The position numbers and the translations under genes were made by a program. 64,000 bases of DNA from contig NZ_FWFX01000019.1 in assembly GCF_900172335.1 (NCBI RefSeq), positions 1 through 64,000 of the forward strand, in the 5' to 3' direction. The notes under the pieces were generated by a model. It worked only from the letters and a program-made list of their open reading frames with translations, did not search any database and had not been told where the DNA came from. The stretch's first letter is position 1, and each line of letters opens with the position of its first letter. This stretch comes from Roseovarius albus. GTDB taxonomy: Bacteria; Pseudomonadota; Alphaproteobacteria; Rhodobacterales; Rhodobacteraceae. Shown here one piece after another: positions 25,658 to 35,626 of the stretch.

Positions 25658-26731
25658 TTATTGCGGGATGTCGCCGTCCAGCCCTTCGACATAGAAGTTC
25701 ATGCCCAGAAGCGTACCATCATCGGCCACTTCACCTTCGGCAAGCCAGTCTGAGCCGTCCTGTTTTTTCAACGGGCCGGTGAAGGGATGATAATCGCCGG
25801 CGGCAATTGATTCTTTCAATGCGAGCGCTTCGGCTTTCACATCAGCAGGCACTTTGTCGGTGATCTCTCCGATCTCGACCATGCCCGGCGCGATACCATC
25901 CCATGTGGCGACGCTTTCCCATGTGCCATCCATGACGGCTTGCGTACGCGCAATGTAGTAAGGCGCCCAGTTGTCGATGATTGAGCTAACCCGTGGCCCG
26001 TCGATGTATTCGGCCATATCCGAAGCCTGACCAAAGCCAATGACGTCGCCTGCTTCCTCGGCCGCGGCCAGTGGCGCGGTTGAATCAGTATGCTGCAGGA
26101 TCACGTCGGCTCCCTGATCGATCAGGGCCTTGGCAGCATCGGCTTCTTTTGCCGGATCGAACCATTCAAACACCCAGACGATCTTGAACTGCACATCAGG
26201 GTTAACCTTCTTGGCATGGATATAGGCCGCGTTGATGCCCCGGATCACCTCTGGGATTGGAATCGAGCCGATGTAGCCGATGATGTTGCTCTTGGTCATC
26301 TTGCCTGAGATATGGCCCTGCACCGCGCGGCCTTCGTAGAAACGCGCCGAATAATTCGCCATATTATCGGATGTCTTATACCCTGTGGCGTGCTCAAATT
26401 TCACATCCGGGAACTTCCCCGCGACATTCAGCGTTGGATCCATATAGCCAAATGAGGTGGTGAAAATCAGGTCCGCACCCTGCAGCGCCATCTGCGTGAT
26501 CACCCGCTCGGCATCCGGGCCTTCAGGAACGCTTTCCTGATAAACGGTCTCGACCTTGTCGCCGAAATGCTCCTCGACGGCCAGACGACCCTGGTCATGC
26601 TCATAGGTCCAGCCGCCGTCACCGACCGGGCCGACATAGACAAACCCGACCTTGGTCTTGTCTTCGGCCACCGCCGCGCTGGCCGTGCCCAGCGCCAGCA
26701 CAGCACTGGCAAGCAGATTGATAAACTTCAT
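25658..26731 (-). CDS. BMP-family ABC transporter substrate-binding protein
   Basis: A 357-residue periplasmic protein with a signal peptide (M-K-F-I-N-L-L-A-S-A-V-L-A-L-G). The BMP/BmpA fold is shown by V-G-F-V-Y-V-G-P-V-G-D-G-G-W-T-Y, then I-I-G-Y-I-G-S-I-P-I-P-E-V-I-R-G-I-N and Q-H-T-D-S-T-A-P. This family binds purine nucleosides and related compounds. It is the last gene of the operon with two permeases and an ATPase, and a terminator follows. In most BMP operons the binding protein leads; here it is last in transcription order, though it may have its own promoter in the 33-base gap. Confidence 0.88.
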   Translation of the reverse strand: MKFINLLASAVLALGTASAAVAEDKTKVGFVYVGPVGDGGWTYEHDQGRLAVEEHFGDKVETVYQESVPEGPDAERVITQMALQGADLIFTTSFGYMDPTLNVAGKFPDVKFEHATGYKTSDNMANYSARFYEGRAVQGHISGKMTKSNIIGYIGSIPIPEVIRGINAAYIHAKKVNPDVQFKIVWVFEWFDPAKEADAAKALIDQGADVILQHTDSTAPLAAAEEAGDVIGFGQASDMAEYIDGPRVSSIIDNWAPYYIARTQAVMDGTWESVATWDGIAPGMVEIGEITDKVPADVKAEALALKESIAAGDYHPFTGPLKKQDGSDWLAEGEVADDGTLLGMNFYVEGLDGDIPQ

Positions 26732-26764
26732 GAATAATACTCCCTGTTTATTGGCAGCATGCCA

Positions 26765-27688
26765 TTAGGATGAGGCATGGAAGATTTTGCCCAGCGATGC
26801 CGGGGCCTTGTTTTTGTCTGACGACATGATGACGAGGACGACGATGGTGATCAAGTAGGGCGACATCGAAAGATATTCGACTGGGATGGCGACGCCTGCC
26901 GCCTGCAAGTTGAGCTGCAACACCGTTACCCCTCCAAACAGCCACGCGCCCAACAACACGCGCCCGGCGCGCCAAGAGGCAAAAACCACCAGCGCCAGCG
27001 CGATCCAGCCGACACCGGCGGTCATACCTTCGGTCCATTGTGGTACGCGAACCAAGCTGATGTAGGCCCCGCCCAGACCGGCGCAGGCCCCACCGAACAT
27101 GATCGCCAGTACGCGCACGCGTACCACCTTGTAGCCCAGCGCATGCGCCGCATCGTGGTTTTCCCCCACCGCACGCAGGATCAGCCCGATGCGGGTGTAT
27201 TTCAGCACCGCCCAGACTGCCGCCACCAGCAACAAGCCCAGGTAGATCATGATATCATGCGCTGACAAAACCGTGCCGATTCCCGGCAGATCCGACAGCA
27301 CGGGAATGTCCAGCTTGGGCGTGCTTGGCGGCTTGATCCCGACATAGCCCTGCCCCAGCAGGGAACTCACCCCCAGCCCAAACAGCGTCAGCGCCAGCCC
27401 GCTGGCCACCTGATTGGCCAGTGCATATTGCGTCAGCAATGCAAATAACAGCGACAGCAGCGCCCCCCCAACAGCCGCCGCCATAAAGCCCAGCATCGGC
27501 GAATCCGTGTTCACGGCGGCGATAAAGCCGCAGATCGCCCCGGTGATCATCATGCCTTCAACGCCAAGGTTCAGCACCCCGGCGCGCTCCACCACCAGCT
27601 CGCCAATGGCGGCATATATCACGGGCGTCGCCGCAATCATGAGTGAGGCCAGCAACAGTGCGGGTTTGATTGACGACAGATCCATCAC
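26765..27688 (-). CDS. BMP-type nucleoside ABC transporter, permease 2
   Basis: A 307-residue membrane protein with about eight hydrophobic segments, including A-L-L-L-A-S-L-M-I-A-A-T-P-V-I and the G-E-L-V-V-E-R-A-G-V-L-N-L-G-V-E-G-M-M segment that identifies this permease family (shared with ribose/galactoside permeases). It pairs with the permease encoded just upstream, whose stop overlaps its start by 4 bases. Confidence 0.9.
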   Translation of the reverse strand: MMDLSSIKPALLLASLMIAATPVIYAAIGELVVERAGVLNLGVEGMMITGAICGFIAAVNTDSPMLGFMAAAVGGALLSLLFALLTQYALANQVASGLALTLFGLGVSSLLGQGYVGIKPPSTPKLDIPVLSDLPGIGTVLSAHDIMIYLGLLLVAAVWAVLKYTRIGLILRAVGENHDAAHALGYKVVRVRVLAIMFGGACAGLGGAYISLVRVPQWTEGMTAGVGWIALALVVFASWRAGRVLLGAWLFGGVTVLQLNLQAAGVAIPVEYLSMSPYLITIVVLVIMSSDKNKAPASLGKIFHASS

Positions 27689-28767
27689 GACACCTCCGCA
27701 CGGGTCAAACGCAGGCGGTAATTGGCCATCAGGTCCACCGCCAGCAGGAAAAACAGCATCATGCCCTGGAACATTTGAATGGCCGCTGCGGGCAGGTTCA
27801 TGTTCGACTGGGCAATTTCACCGCCGATGTATGTCAGCGCCATCAACAGCCCCGCCAGTAAAATCCCCACCGGATGCAAGCGACCCAGAAAGGCGACGAT
27901 AATAGCAGTAAAGCCATAGCCGACGTTGAAATCGATGCTGACCTGCCCTGACGGGCCAGAGATTTCATACATCCCTGCCAACCCGGCCAGCGCGCCGGAG
28001 ATGCCCAAACAGAACACCGTCAACCGGTTTGGGTTCACCCCGGCAAACCGCGCGGCCCGGGGGGCCTGTCCCAGTAGGCGGATGTTGAAGCCCAGAATAT
28101 GCCGGTTCAGTAAGATATAAGCGCAGATCACCGCCAACAGCGCGGTGATCCCACCCCAATGCAGACCTGATCCGGTGAACAGCTCGGCATTATGGGCCGA
28201 CTCGTATTGTTGCAGGTTGCGACTACCCGGAAAACCGTGACCTTCGGGGTTGCGCATCGGGCCCAGCGCCATCGCGGCCAGCAGTTTTTCCGCCACGTAG
28301 ACCAGCATCAAGGAGACCAGAATTTCATTGGTGCCAAACCGCACCTTCAGCAGCGCCGGGATCATCGCCCAGGCCCAGCCGCCCAAGGCACCCGCCAAAA
28401 TCATCATCGGAAACAGGAACCATGCATCCAGCGGATAGAACGTCAGCGCCACGCCCGCGCCACATAGCGCGCCGATGATATATTGTCCCTCAGCCCCGAT
28501 GTTCCAGATGCCGGCCCTGAAACCAAGACTCAAGCCAATGGCGATCAGGATCAGCGGCCCCGCTTTGATCAGCAGTTGCGGACGATAGTAAAACGCAAAC
28601 TCCCCAAACAGTGGATCCCAGAAGATCGTGCGGATCACCTCGAACGGGTTCTTCCCCAATAGAGCAAACAATCCGCCGCCCACCACCATCGTGATCAGCA
28701 CTGCCAACACCGGTGCCAAAGCAGCCCATTGTTTGGAGGGCTGCGCGCGTTTTTCAAGCCTCAACAT
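27685..28767 (-). CDS. BMP-type nucleoside ABC transporter, permease 1
   Basis: About 360 residues with many membrane spans. The conserved core is A-G-I-W-N-I-G-A-E-G-Q-Y-I-I-G near residue 98, the counterpart of the VLNLGVEG segment in its partner. The Met at 28767 has GGAGGTGG just upstream and overlaps the ATPase stop by 14 bases, so I prefer it to the frame start at 28794. It should form the membrane channel with permease 2. Confidence 0.9.
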   Translation of the reverse strand: MLRLEKRAQPSKQWAALAPVLAVLITMVVGGGLFALLGKNPFEVIRTIFWDPLFGEFAFYYRPQLLIKAGPLILIAIGLSLGFRAGIWNIGAEGQYIIGALCGAGVALTFYPLDAWFLFPMMILAGALGGWAWAMIPALLKVRFGTNEILVSLMLVYVAEKLLAAMALGPMRNPEGHGFPGSRNLQQYESAHNAELFTGSGLHWGGITALLAVICAYILLNRHILGFNIRLLGQAPRAARFAGVNPNRLTVFCLGISGALAGLAGMYEISGPSGQVSIDFNVGYGFTAIIVAFLGRLHPVGILLAGLLMALTYIGGEIAQSNMNLPAAAIQMFQGMMLFFLLAVDLMANYRLRLTRAEVS

Positions 28768-30262
28768 GCGCCACCTCCATGCCATGTGCCCCACCCATCA
28801 TCAGGCCGATCTGTTCCATGTTCAGGCTCTCGGTTTCCCGAATGTCGGACAAGCGTCCCTCGTTGAGCGCAGCAAAATGGTCAGAGATTTCAATCAATTC
28901 ATCCAGATCCTGACTGATGCAGAGGATGGCAACACCTTCGGTTGCCAGATCCAAAAGTGCTTGCCGGATCGCCGCTGCCGCTGCTGCATCCACGCCCCAG
29001 GTGGGCTGGTTCACCACCAGCACCTTGGGGCGTTGCAGCACCTCGCGGCCGATGACAAATTTCTGCAAATTCCCGCCCGACAATGCGCGCGCGGCCGTTT
29101 CCGTGCCCGGCGTGCGCACATCGAAACTTTCGATCACCGATTGGGCAAACTTCTGCGCCGCGCCCCATTTCAGGAAGCCACGGCTGGTCAAGTTTTCCCG
29201 TTCCGCCCCGGTGAGCAAGGCATTTTCTGTCAGGCTCATGTCTGGCGCTGCGGCGTGGCCCAGTCGTTCTTCGGGTGCGGTCAGCAATCCCATCTTGCGC
29301 CGCGCTGCCGGGGCTAACCGCCCAATGACCTCGCCTTCAAAGACAACCGCATCAGCAACCGTGCGCATCTCACCAGACAGCGCGGCCAGCAATTCATCTT
29401 GCCCGTTCCCAGCGACACCGCCGATGCCCAAAATCTCACCCGCGTGCAGCTCCAGGCTGATCTCGCGCAGTGGGGTGCCAAATTCATTGGGGGACGGGGC
29501 CGAAAGTTTATCGATCTTCAACACCACATCGCCCAGCGCATGACGGCTGCGCTCTGGTGTCTGGAACGATGATCCAACCATCATCTCCGCCATCTCCCGC
29601 GCGCTGGTCTCACTTGGCACGCAGGAGCCCACATTCTGCCCGCGCCGCAGCACGGTGGCGTGCTGGCACAGCTCACGGATCTCATCCAGCTTGTGCGAGA
29701 TATACAGGATCCCCACACCCTGCGCCGTCAGCTTTCGCAGGGTTTCGAACAGCACGCCCACCTCTTGCGGGGTCAACACGCTGGTCGGCTCATCCATGAT
29801 CAGCAGCTTCGGATCCTGTAGCAAACAACGAATGATCTCGACCCGCTGCCGCTCACCCGCCGACAGATCGCCTACGATATGATCGGGTTGCAGGGGCAGG
29901 CCATAGGTTTCGCTCACCGCCTTGATCTGGTCGGACAGATCACGCATCGGTGGAGGGTTCTCCATGCCCAAGGCGATGTTTTCCGCCACGCTCATCGCAT
30001 CAAACAGCGAAAAGTGTTGAAACACCATCGCCACCCCAGCCTGCCGCGCAGTATGTGGGTTCGCTGGGGTAAAGGATTGGCCCTGAAACTTCATCGACCC
30101 GCTGTCTGGTTTCACCAAGCCGTAGATCATTTTGACCAAGGTGGATTTGCCCGCGCCGTTCTCTCCCAACAGCGCATGTACTTCGCCCGCCCGCAGCTCC
30201 ATCGAAACGGAATCATTTGCCACAACACCCGGATAGGTTTTGGTCAGGTTGCTGATGGCCAT
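28754..30262 (-). CDS. BMP-type nucleoside ABC transporter, duplicated ATPase subunit
   Basis: About 502 residues made of two ABC cassettes, as in MglA/RbsA and NupA. The first has Walker A G-E-N-G-A-G-K-S-T, signature L-S-A-G-E-R-Q-R-V and Walker B L-L-I-M-D-E-P-T. The second has a degenerate Walker A (G-V-A-G-N-G-Q) and signature L-S-G-G-N-L-Q-K, the normal pattern for this group. The first ATG is at 30262; a TTG at 30277 with GGGGAAG close upstream is an alternative. It is first in the four-gene operon. Confidence 0.9.
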   Translation of the reverse strand: MAISNLTKTYPGVVANDSVSMELRAGEVHALLGENGAGKSTLVKMIYGLVKPDSGSMKFQGQSFTPANPHTARQAGVAMVFQHFSLFDAMSVAENIALGMENPPPMRDLSDQIKAVSETYGLPLQPDHIVGDLSAGERQRVEIIRCLLQDPKLLIMDEPTSVLTPQEVGVLFETLRKLTAQGVGILYISHKLDEIRELCQHATVLRRGQNVGSCVPSETSAREMAEMMVGSSFQTPERSRHALGDVVLKIDKLSAPSPNEFGTPLREISLELHAGEILGIGGVAGNGQDELLAALSGEMRTVADAVVFEGEVIGRLAPAARRKMGLLTAPEERLGHAAAPDMSLTENALLTGAERENLTSRGFLKWGAAQKFAQSVIESFDVRTPGTETAARALSGGNLQKFVIGREVLQRPKVLVVNQPTWGVDAAAAAAIRQALLDLATEGVAILCISQDLDELIEISDHFAALNEGRLSDIRETESLNMEQIGLMMGGAHGMEVAHVEA

Positions 30263-30426
30263 AAGTGTCTGTACCAAACTGCTTCCCCAACTTTGGCCCT
30301 GATCCCTGACGACTCTAGCCCAGCCACATTGTTAAGCTCAATGCTTTCATTGGCGTTGAACGATTTACCCAACGCAAAACCAATCGACGTCTTTCGCCCT
30401 GCACCCCGCCGAGCTAAGGTGCTGCT

Positions 30427-33400
30427 ATGACCAGCACTTCACGATTCATTCACCTGCGCGTTCACACCGAATACTCCCTGCTCGAAGGGGCAATGCGGTT
30501 GAAAAAACTGCCCGGCCAATGCGTTGAAATGGGCATGCCCGCTGTCGCGGTGACCGACACAAACAACATGTTTTCCGCTCTGGAGTTTTCGGTCTCGGCG
30601 CAGGGCGCGGGATTGCAACCGATCATGGGCTGTCAGCTGAGCCTGAACTATGTTGCGACTGTCCCCGGCGAACGGCCCGCGCCGCCTGCACCCATCGTTT
30701 TGCTGGCTCAGAATGAGCAAGGCTATGAAAACCTGATGAAGCTGAACTCGTGCCTGTACCTGCGTGGCAGTGATCAACTGCCCCATGTCACACTGGAGGA
30801 ATTGGAGCAATTCAGCAGCGATTTGATCTGCCTTTCAGGTGGCCCCGATGGCCCTCTGGGCCGACTTTTGCAAAACGGACAACGCCCCGCTGCTCAGGCC
30901 CTGATGCAGAGGTTTTCGACAATCTTTGGCGATCGACTTTATGCCGAACTTCAACGCCATCCGGGTGAGAGCGGCCTGCCCGAAGCGGAGCAGCTCTCGG
31001 AACGCGGCACCATCGATCTGGCCTATGCCATGGACATCCCGTTGGTCGCCACCAATGATGTCTATTTCCCCAAGGCCGAGATGTTCGAGGCCCATGATGC
31101 CATGCTCTGCGTCGCCGAAGGCGCCTATGTGGACCAGTCCGAGCCGCGCCGCCGTTTGACCGCCCAGCACTACTTCAAATCGCCAAAGGAAATGGCCACG
31201 CTGTTTGCTGACCTGCCCGAAGCGATTGAGAACACCATCGAGATCGCCCAGCGCTGCGCCTTTGGTACCTATCGTCGTGATCCGATCCTGCCCAAGTTCG
31301 CTGATGACGAGGTGGAAGAACTGCGTCGTCAGGCGCAAGAGGGGCTCAAAGCACGCCTCGCTGTGATCCCCCATGCCGCTAGCGTTGAAGACTACGAAGA
31401 ACGGCTGGAGTTTGAGCTGGGCATCATCGAGGGCATGGGCTTCCCTGGCTACTTCCTGATCGTTGCCGATTTTATCAAATGGGCCAAGGACAATGATATT
31501 CCGGTTGGCCCGGGCCGGGGTTCGGGCGCGGGCTCGCTGGTGGCCTATGCGCTGACAGTCACCGACCTTGATCCGCTACGCTATAGCCTGCTGTTTGAAC
31601 GGTTTCTAAATCCTGAACGGGTGTCGATGCCCGACTTCGATATTGATTTTTGCATGGACCGCCGCGAAGAGGTGATCCAATACGTGCAGGAAAAATATGG
31701 CCGCGACAAGGTTGGCCAGATCATTACCTTCGGTGCCCTTTTGTCCAAGGCCGCCGTGCGTGACATCGGTCGTGTATTGCAGATGCCTTATGGTCAGGTC
31801 GATCGCCTGTCCAAGATGATCCCGGTCGAAGGCGTCAAACCCGTCAGCATCGAAAAGGCGCTGGAACAAGAGGAACGCCTACGCACCGAGGCGAAGTCAG
31901 AGGAAGTCGTCGACCGCCTGCTGAAATACGGAATGCAGGTTGAGGGGTTACTTCGAAACGCCTCAACTCACGCCGCCGGGGTGGTGATCGGTGACCGACC
32001 CTTGGATGCGCTGGTGCCGCTCTACCGCGATCCGCGGTCCGATATGCCCGCCACCCAGTTCAACATGAAGTGGGTCGAGCAGGCCGGGTTGGTCAAGTTT
32101 GACTTTCTGGGTCTGAAAACCCTGACCGTGATTGAGAACGCCATCAAACAGATACGCGCCGGTGGGCGGCAGCTGCACGAATCTGCTGACGGCAGCGTTA
32201 TCTATGAACCCAAAGAAGGGGCCGAGAACGACATAGGTCACATCCCGCTGGATGATGAACTGACCTACAAGCTCTACGCCTCGGCCAAAACCGTCGCCGT
32301 GTTCCAGGTGGAAAGCGCGGGCATGATGGATGCGCTTAAGCGCATGAAACCCACCTGTATCGAAGACATCGTTGCCCTTGTGGCCCTCTACCGCCCTGGC
32401 CCGATGGAAAACATTCCGACCTATTGCGAGGTGAAAAACGGCCTCAAGGAACGCGAGTCGGTGCACCCGCTAATCGACCATATCCTTGAGGAAACCCAAG
32501 GCATCATCGTTTACCAGGAACAGGTGATGCAGATCGCGCAGGTCATGGCGGGTTACTCATTGGGTGGCGCTGACCTGCTGCGCCGGGCGATGGGTAAAAA
32601 AATCAAAGAGGCGATGGACGCCGAACGCCCCAAGTTCGAAAAAGGCGCGGCTGAAAACGGAGTTGAGAAGAAAAAGGCGTCTGAGGTTTTCGACCTTCTG
32701 GAAAAATTCGCCAACTACGGCTTCAACAAATCCCACGCCGCCGCCTATGCTGTGGTCAGCTATCAGACTGCATGGCTCAAGGCCAACCACCCGGTTGAAT
32801 TTATGGCTGGGGTGATGAACTGCGATATGCACCTGACCGACAAGCTGGCGGTGTATTTCGAAGAGGTAAAAAAGCAGCTTGGTCTGCCCTATGCGCCGCC
32901 TTGCGTGAACCGGTCCGAAGCGACATTCGTGGTGCAGGACGGCGTGTTGCACTACGCGCTGGGCGCACTCAAGAATGTCGGTGTTGAGGCGATGAAGCTC
33001 ATCACCGATGCCCGCGAAGACAGCCCCTTTGTCACCCTGTTTGATTTCGCTCGCAGGGTGGATCTCAAACGCGTGGGTAAGCGTTCGTTGGAAATGCTGG
33101 CCCGTGCCGGGGCATTTGATCAGCTGGATCGGAACCGCCGCCGGGTGTTCGGCAGCATTGAAGCGTTGACCAATTATTCCGCCGCCATACATGAGCAGCG
33201 CAACTCAAATCAGGTGTCCCTGTTTGGCGAGGCGGGTGATGACCTGCCTGAACCCCGTCTGCCGCAGATGGATGATTGGCTGCCCGCCGAGCGCCTGACC
33301 GAAGAATTCCGCGCCATCGGGTTTTACTTGTCTGGACACCCACTGGATGACTACCTTGCCGTGCTCAAACGCAAGGATGTCAAAACCCTCGACGAGGTCG

Positions 33401-33927
33401 CGCTCAAGGTCGAACGCGCCCCTGCCATCGTAAAAATGGCCGGCGTCGTGGCCGGACGGCAAGAACGCAAATCCGCCCGCGGCAACCGCTTTGCCTTTGC
33501 CCAGCTCAGCGACACGACCGGCGGATATGAGGTGACGCTGTTTTCCGACGCACTGGAAAAATCCCGCGAGTTTCTGGAAACCGGCTCATTGGTGGTCCTG
33601 ACGGTCGAGGCGGCAATGGAAAGCGACCAGCTCAAACTGCTGGGCCGTTCTGTCGCCCCGGTGGATGATGTGGTGGCCGGTGCGGGCACCGCAGGCCTCA
33701 AGATCTTTATCGAAGAAGCCTCGGCCATCGCCTCCGTCGCCTCGGTGCTTGATGGTGCGGCCAAATCCGTCAAAAGCGGCGGTCGCGGCCCGATCCAGTT
33801 CTGCCTGCTCGATCCCGAACTGCCCGGCGAGGTCGAGATCGACACCGGCACCGAATACCCCGTGAACCCCCAAATCAAAGGCGCGATCAAAAGCCTTGCC
33901 GGTGTGATGGCGGTTGAAGAGTTTTAA
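30427..33927 (+). CDS. dnaE: DNA polymerase III alpha subunit
   Basis: The 1166-residue replicative polymerase. It begins F-I-H-L-R-V-H-T-E-Y-S-L-L-E-G, the first PHP motif. The polymerase active-site segments are G-P-G-R-G-S-G-A-G-S-L-V and the acidic P-D-F-D-I-D-F-C. N-A-S-T-H-A-A-G-V-V-I and R-P-G-P-M-E-N-I-P follow in the palm and finger regions. A C-terminal OB domain is present (V-K-M-A-G-V-V-A-G-R-Q). Length and order match DnaE of Gram-negative bacteria. It starts 165 bases beyond the transporter operon, divergent. Confidence 0.96.
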   Translation: MTSTSRFIHLRVHTEYSLLEGAMRLKKLPGQCVEMGMPAVAVTDTNNMFSALEFSVSAQGAGLQPIMGCQLSLNYVATVPGERPAPPAPIVLLAQNEQGYENLMKLNSCLYLRGSDQLPHVTLEELEQFSSDLICLSGGPDGPLGRLLQNGQRPAAQALMQRFSTIFGDRLYAELQRHPGESGLPEAEQLSERGTIDLAYAMDIPLVATNDVYFPKAEMFEAHDAMLCVAEGAYVDQSEPRRRLTAQHYFKSPKEMATLFADLPEAIENTIEIAQRCAFGTYRRDPILPKFADDEVEELRRQAQEGLKARLAVIPHAASVEDYEERLEFELGIIEGMGFPGYFLIVADFIKWAKDNDIPVGPGRGSGAGSLVAYALTVTDLDPLRYSLLFERFLNPERVSMPDFDIDFCMDRREEVIQYVQEKYGRDKVGQIITFGALLSKAAVRDIGRVLQMPYGQVDRLSKMIPVEGVKPVSIEKALEQEERLRTEAKSEEVVDRLLKYGMQVEGLLRNASTHAAGVVIGDRPLDALVPLYRDPRSDMPATQFNMKWVEQAGLVKFDFLGLKTLTVIENAIKQIRAGGRQLHESADGSVIYEPKEGAENDIGHIPLDDELTYKLYASAKTVAVFQVESAGMMDALKRMKPTCIEDIVALVALYRPGPMENIPTYCEVKNGLKERESVHPLIDHILEETQGIIVYQEQVMQIAQVMAGYSLGGADLLRRAMGKKIKEAMDAERPKFEKGAAENGVEKKKASEVFDLLEKFANYGFNKSHAAAYAVVSYQTAWLKANHPVEFMAGVMNCDMHLTDKLAVYFEEVKKQLGLPYAPPCVNRSEATFVVQDGVLHYALGALKNVGVEAMKLITDAREDSPFVTLFDFARRVDLKRVGKRSLEMLARAGAFDQLDRNRRRVFGSIEALTNYSAAIHEQRNSNQVSLFGEAGDDLPEPRLPQMDDWLPAERLTEEFRAIGFYLSGHPLDDYLAVLKRKDVKTLDEVALKVERAPAIVKMAGVVAGRQERKSARGNRFAFAQLSDTTGGYEVTLFSDALEKSREFLETGSLVVLTVEAAMESDQLKLLGRSVAPVDDVVAGAGTAGLKIFIEEASAIASVASVLDGAAKSVKSGGRGPIQFCLLDPELPGEVEIDTGTEYPVNPQIKGAIKSLAGVMAVEEF

Positions 33928-33950
33928 ACTCAAGGCTGCTGATATCGGGA

Positions 33951-34394
33951 TCAGTCTCCGACGTGGATTTTAATGTCATTGGGATACGGGCACCCGACAC
34001 CTGTTTCGATCAAATCGCGCAGGCTCAAAAGATAGCACGTCCATTTGGTGCTGAAATACAAGAACTCAGTGTCCGTTGCCGCTGGGTTTTCATGCTCCAG
34101 CGTGACCCAAACCTGATCATGATCAGATTTGAATGAAAATAGCAGCGTAGAATTCTGCCACGGGCCAGGGCCGGACACGCAGTGCAGGCCAACTTTTGCA
34201 TTTTCGTTCAGTTCATCGATCCGAAATGACAAGGTCACAACATCGGCAAAATGCAAGTCCAGAACCTCTCCAATAGTCGGTGTGCCGTCGGTGGTTGTGG
34301 CCCACCAGCCGTTCAAACCTTCCGGTTCATGCATGGCACGGTAAATTTCCTTAATTTCGCCCGCGATACCGACTTGGTGCGTGATTTTTGCCAT
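33951..34394 (-). CDS. AHSA1/SRPBCC-family protein
   Basis: A 147-residue single-domain protein. The START-like fold is suggested by I-Y-R-A-M-H-E-P-E-G-L-N-G-W-W near the start and T-K-W-T-C-Y-L-L-S-L-R-D-L-I near the end, both typical of the Aha1-C-terminal (AHSA1) group. Such proteins have a hydrophobic cavity; ligands vary and are mostly unknown. It is convergent with dnaE, whose stop lies 24 bases away. Confidence 0.78.
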   Translation of the reverse strand: MAKITHQVGIAGEIKEIYRAMHEPEGLNGWWATTTDGTPTIGEVLDLHFADVVTLSFRIDELNENAKVGLHCVSGPGPWQNSTLLFSFKSDHDQVWVTLEHENPAATDTEFLYFSTKWTCYLLSLRDLIETGVGCPYPNDIKIHVGD

Positions 34395-34680
34395 ATTGTG
34401 CCTACCCCACGACTAGTTTCTGTTCGGTCTCATTCTAGGTGATGAATGAATTAGGGTCACCCCGTTAAGAACGCCAGTCACGCAAGGCAACGTGCCAAAT
34501 GAAAAATGATGGCTCAGGCCACTGATTTGGACGGCGGGCCCTGCCCGGCGTCGCTGCGCCCCCTGTTTTCGGGCAAAAGTATTCAGCAACCTCCAGCCTG
34601 AATTCGACCCCGACAAACACCCCCATAGACCTGACACCCTGTTTTCGTGTAAAGCCTCCCCAACCTGTAAGGGGAATCCT

Positions 34681-35313
34681 TTGAAGCTGCCGCTTTTCAT
34701 CTTGGTTTCCATGTCTCTGGTCGCTTGTTCCGAGCCGATCAGTGATATGCCGCGTTTCGCAGCTGAAGATGTCGCCGACGGCGCGCCGCTCTTGGAGATT
34801 GCGCCAAAGGACAGCAAAAACGGCCCACCACTCGCGGCTCTGTCTGGCCCCGTTCCCTTTGGCAAAGTGGTCAAAAACTGCAGCGTCCGGGGCAAACAAC
34901 TGGGCAAGGCTGTCGAGAAACACCCCGCCAGATCGCCCAAATACAAGCTCTATGACAGCAAACCCGGTGCCACCGGCCTGCGCACTTTCTATGTCACCGG
35001 TTTTGCCGATGGCTGTGCCCGCCAGTTTAGCGCCGCCTTGGCGGTGTTCGGATCGGTCACGCTGCACGAACAGATCCGCTATGGTCTGCCTGCGGAAATC
35101 CACCCCTACAGCGACACCGACAAAGCCTATGACAAGCTGAAATCGAAAACCTGCGGCGTGCCCAAGCGCAAACCCTGCGGCCGCAAGATCAGCCGGCTGG
35201 AGCGCGGCACGGTGTTTCTCAGCATCTATGAACGTTTTGGCGGCAACGCCCGCTGGAACAATGTGCTGCTGCACAATGGCCGCATCGCCGCACAGGATCG
35301 CAAGGGCGTCTGA
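34681..35313 (+). CDS. Lipoprotein, conserved hypothetical
   Basis: A 210-residue protein starting at TTG with AAGGGGA 6 bases before it. The signal ends in a lipobox (V-S-M-S-L-V-A-C, Cys16). The mature part carries several cysteines (C-S-V, C-A-R, C-G-V, C-G-R) that may pair in the periplasm. Two direct copies of CCCTGTTTTCG lie upstream at 34561 and 34637. No characterised family comes to mind. It is convergent with slyX. Confidence 0.7.
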   Translation: MKLPLFILVSMSLVACSEPISDMPRFAAEDVADGAPLLEIAPKDSKNGPPLAALSGPVPFGKVVKNCSVRGKQLGKAVEKHPARSPKYKLYDSKPGATGLRTFYVTGFADGCARQFSAALAVFGSVTLHEQIRYGLPAEIHPYSDTDKAYDKLKSKTCGVPKRKPCGRKISRLERGTVFLSIYERFGGNARWNNVLLHNGRIAAQDRKGV

Positions 35314-35319
35314 GCCACC

Positions 35320-35514
35320 CTACCAATGCGGCGGACGTTCATTCCCCAACACAATCTGACCACCCTCATCAGCTTCGCGTCCGGCTTCGCGTTCCATCAG
35401 CAACTGCACCCGGCGCGTCAGCATCGCGATCTCGGTCTGCTGGCAGGCGACCTCTTGAGACAGTTCATCAACCGTGTGGGTCAGATGGGCGATATGTTCT
35501 TCAACGGTGCTCAT
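35320..35514 (-). CDS. slyX: SlyX-family protein
   Basis: A 64-residue protein with one long amphipathic coiled coil: E-E-H-I-A-H-L-T-H-T-V-D-E-L-S-Q-E-V then Q-Q-T-E-I-A-M-L-T-R-R-V-Q-L-L. The tail P-P-H-W is the SlyX signature. Function is unknown. I chose Met at 35514; twelve earlier in-frame codons have no ribosome site. Confidence 0.85.
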   Translation of the reverse strand: MSTVEEHIAHLTHTVDELSQEVACQQTEIAMLTRRVQLLMEREAGREADEGGQIVLGNERPPHW

Positions 35515-35626
35515 GTGTGACGGATTAATGAAACAAGGGGCCACACGCAACAGGGCACCTTGCTCCTGTTCCCCCCATCGGCTACATCCCGCCTCAAGTT
35601 TTCAGAGCGCTCAAGGACCTCAATAA

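Noticed and set aside
34413..35274. Long minus-strand frames over the TTG-start lipoprotein
   Set aside because: The plus strand has a lipobox and ribosome site; the minus frames are typical GC-skew shadows.
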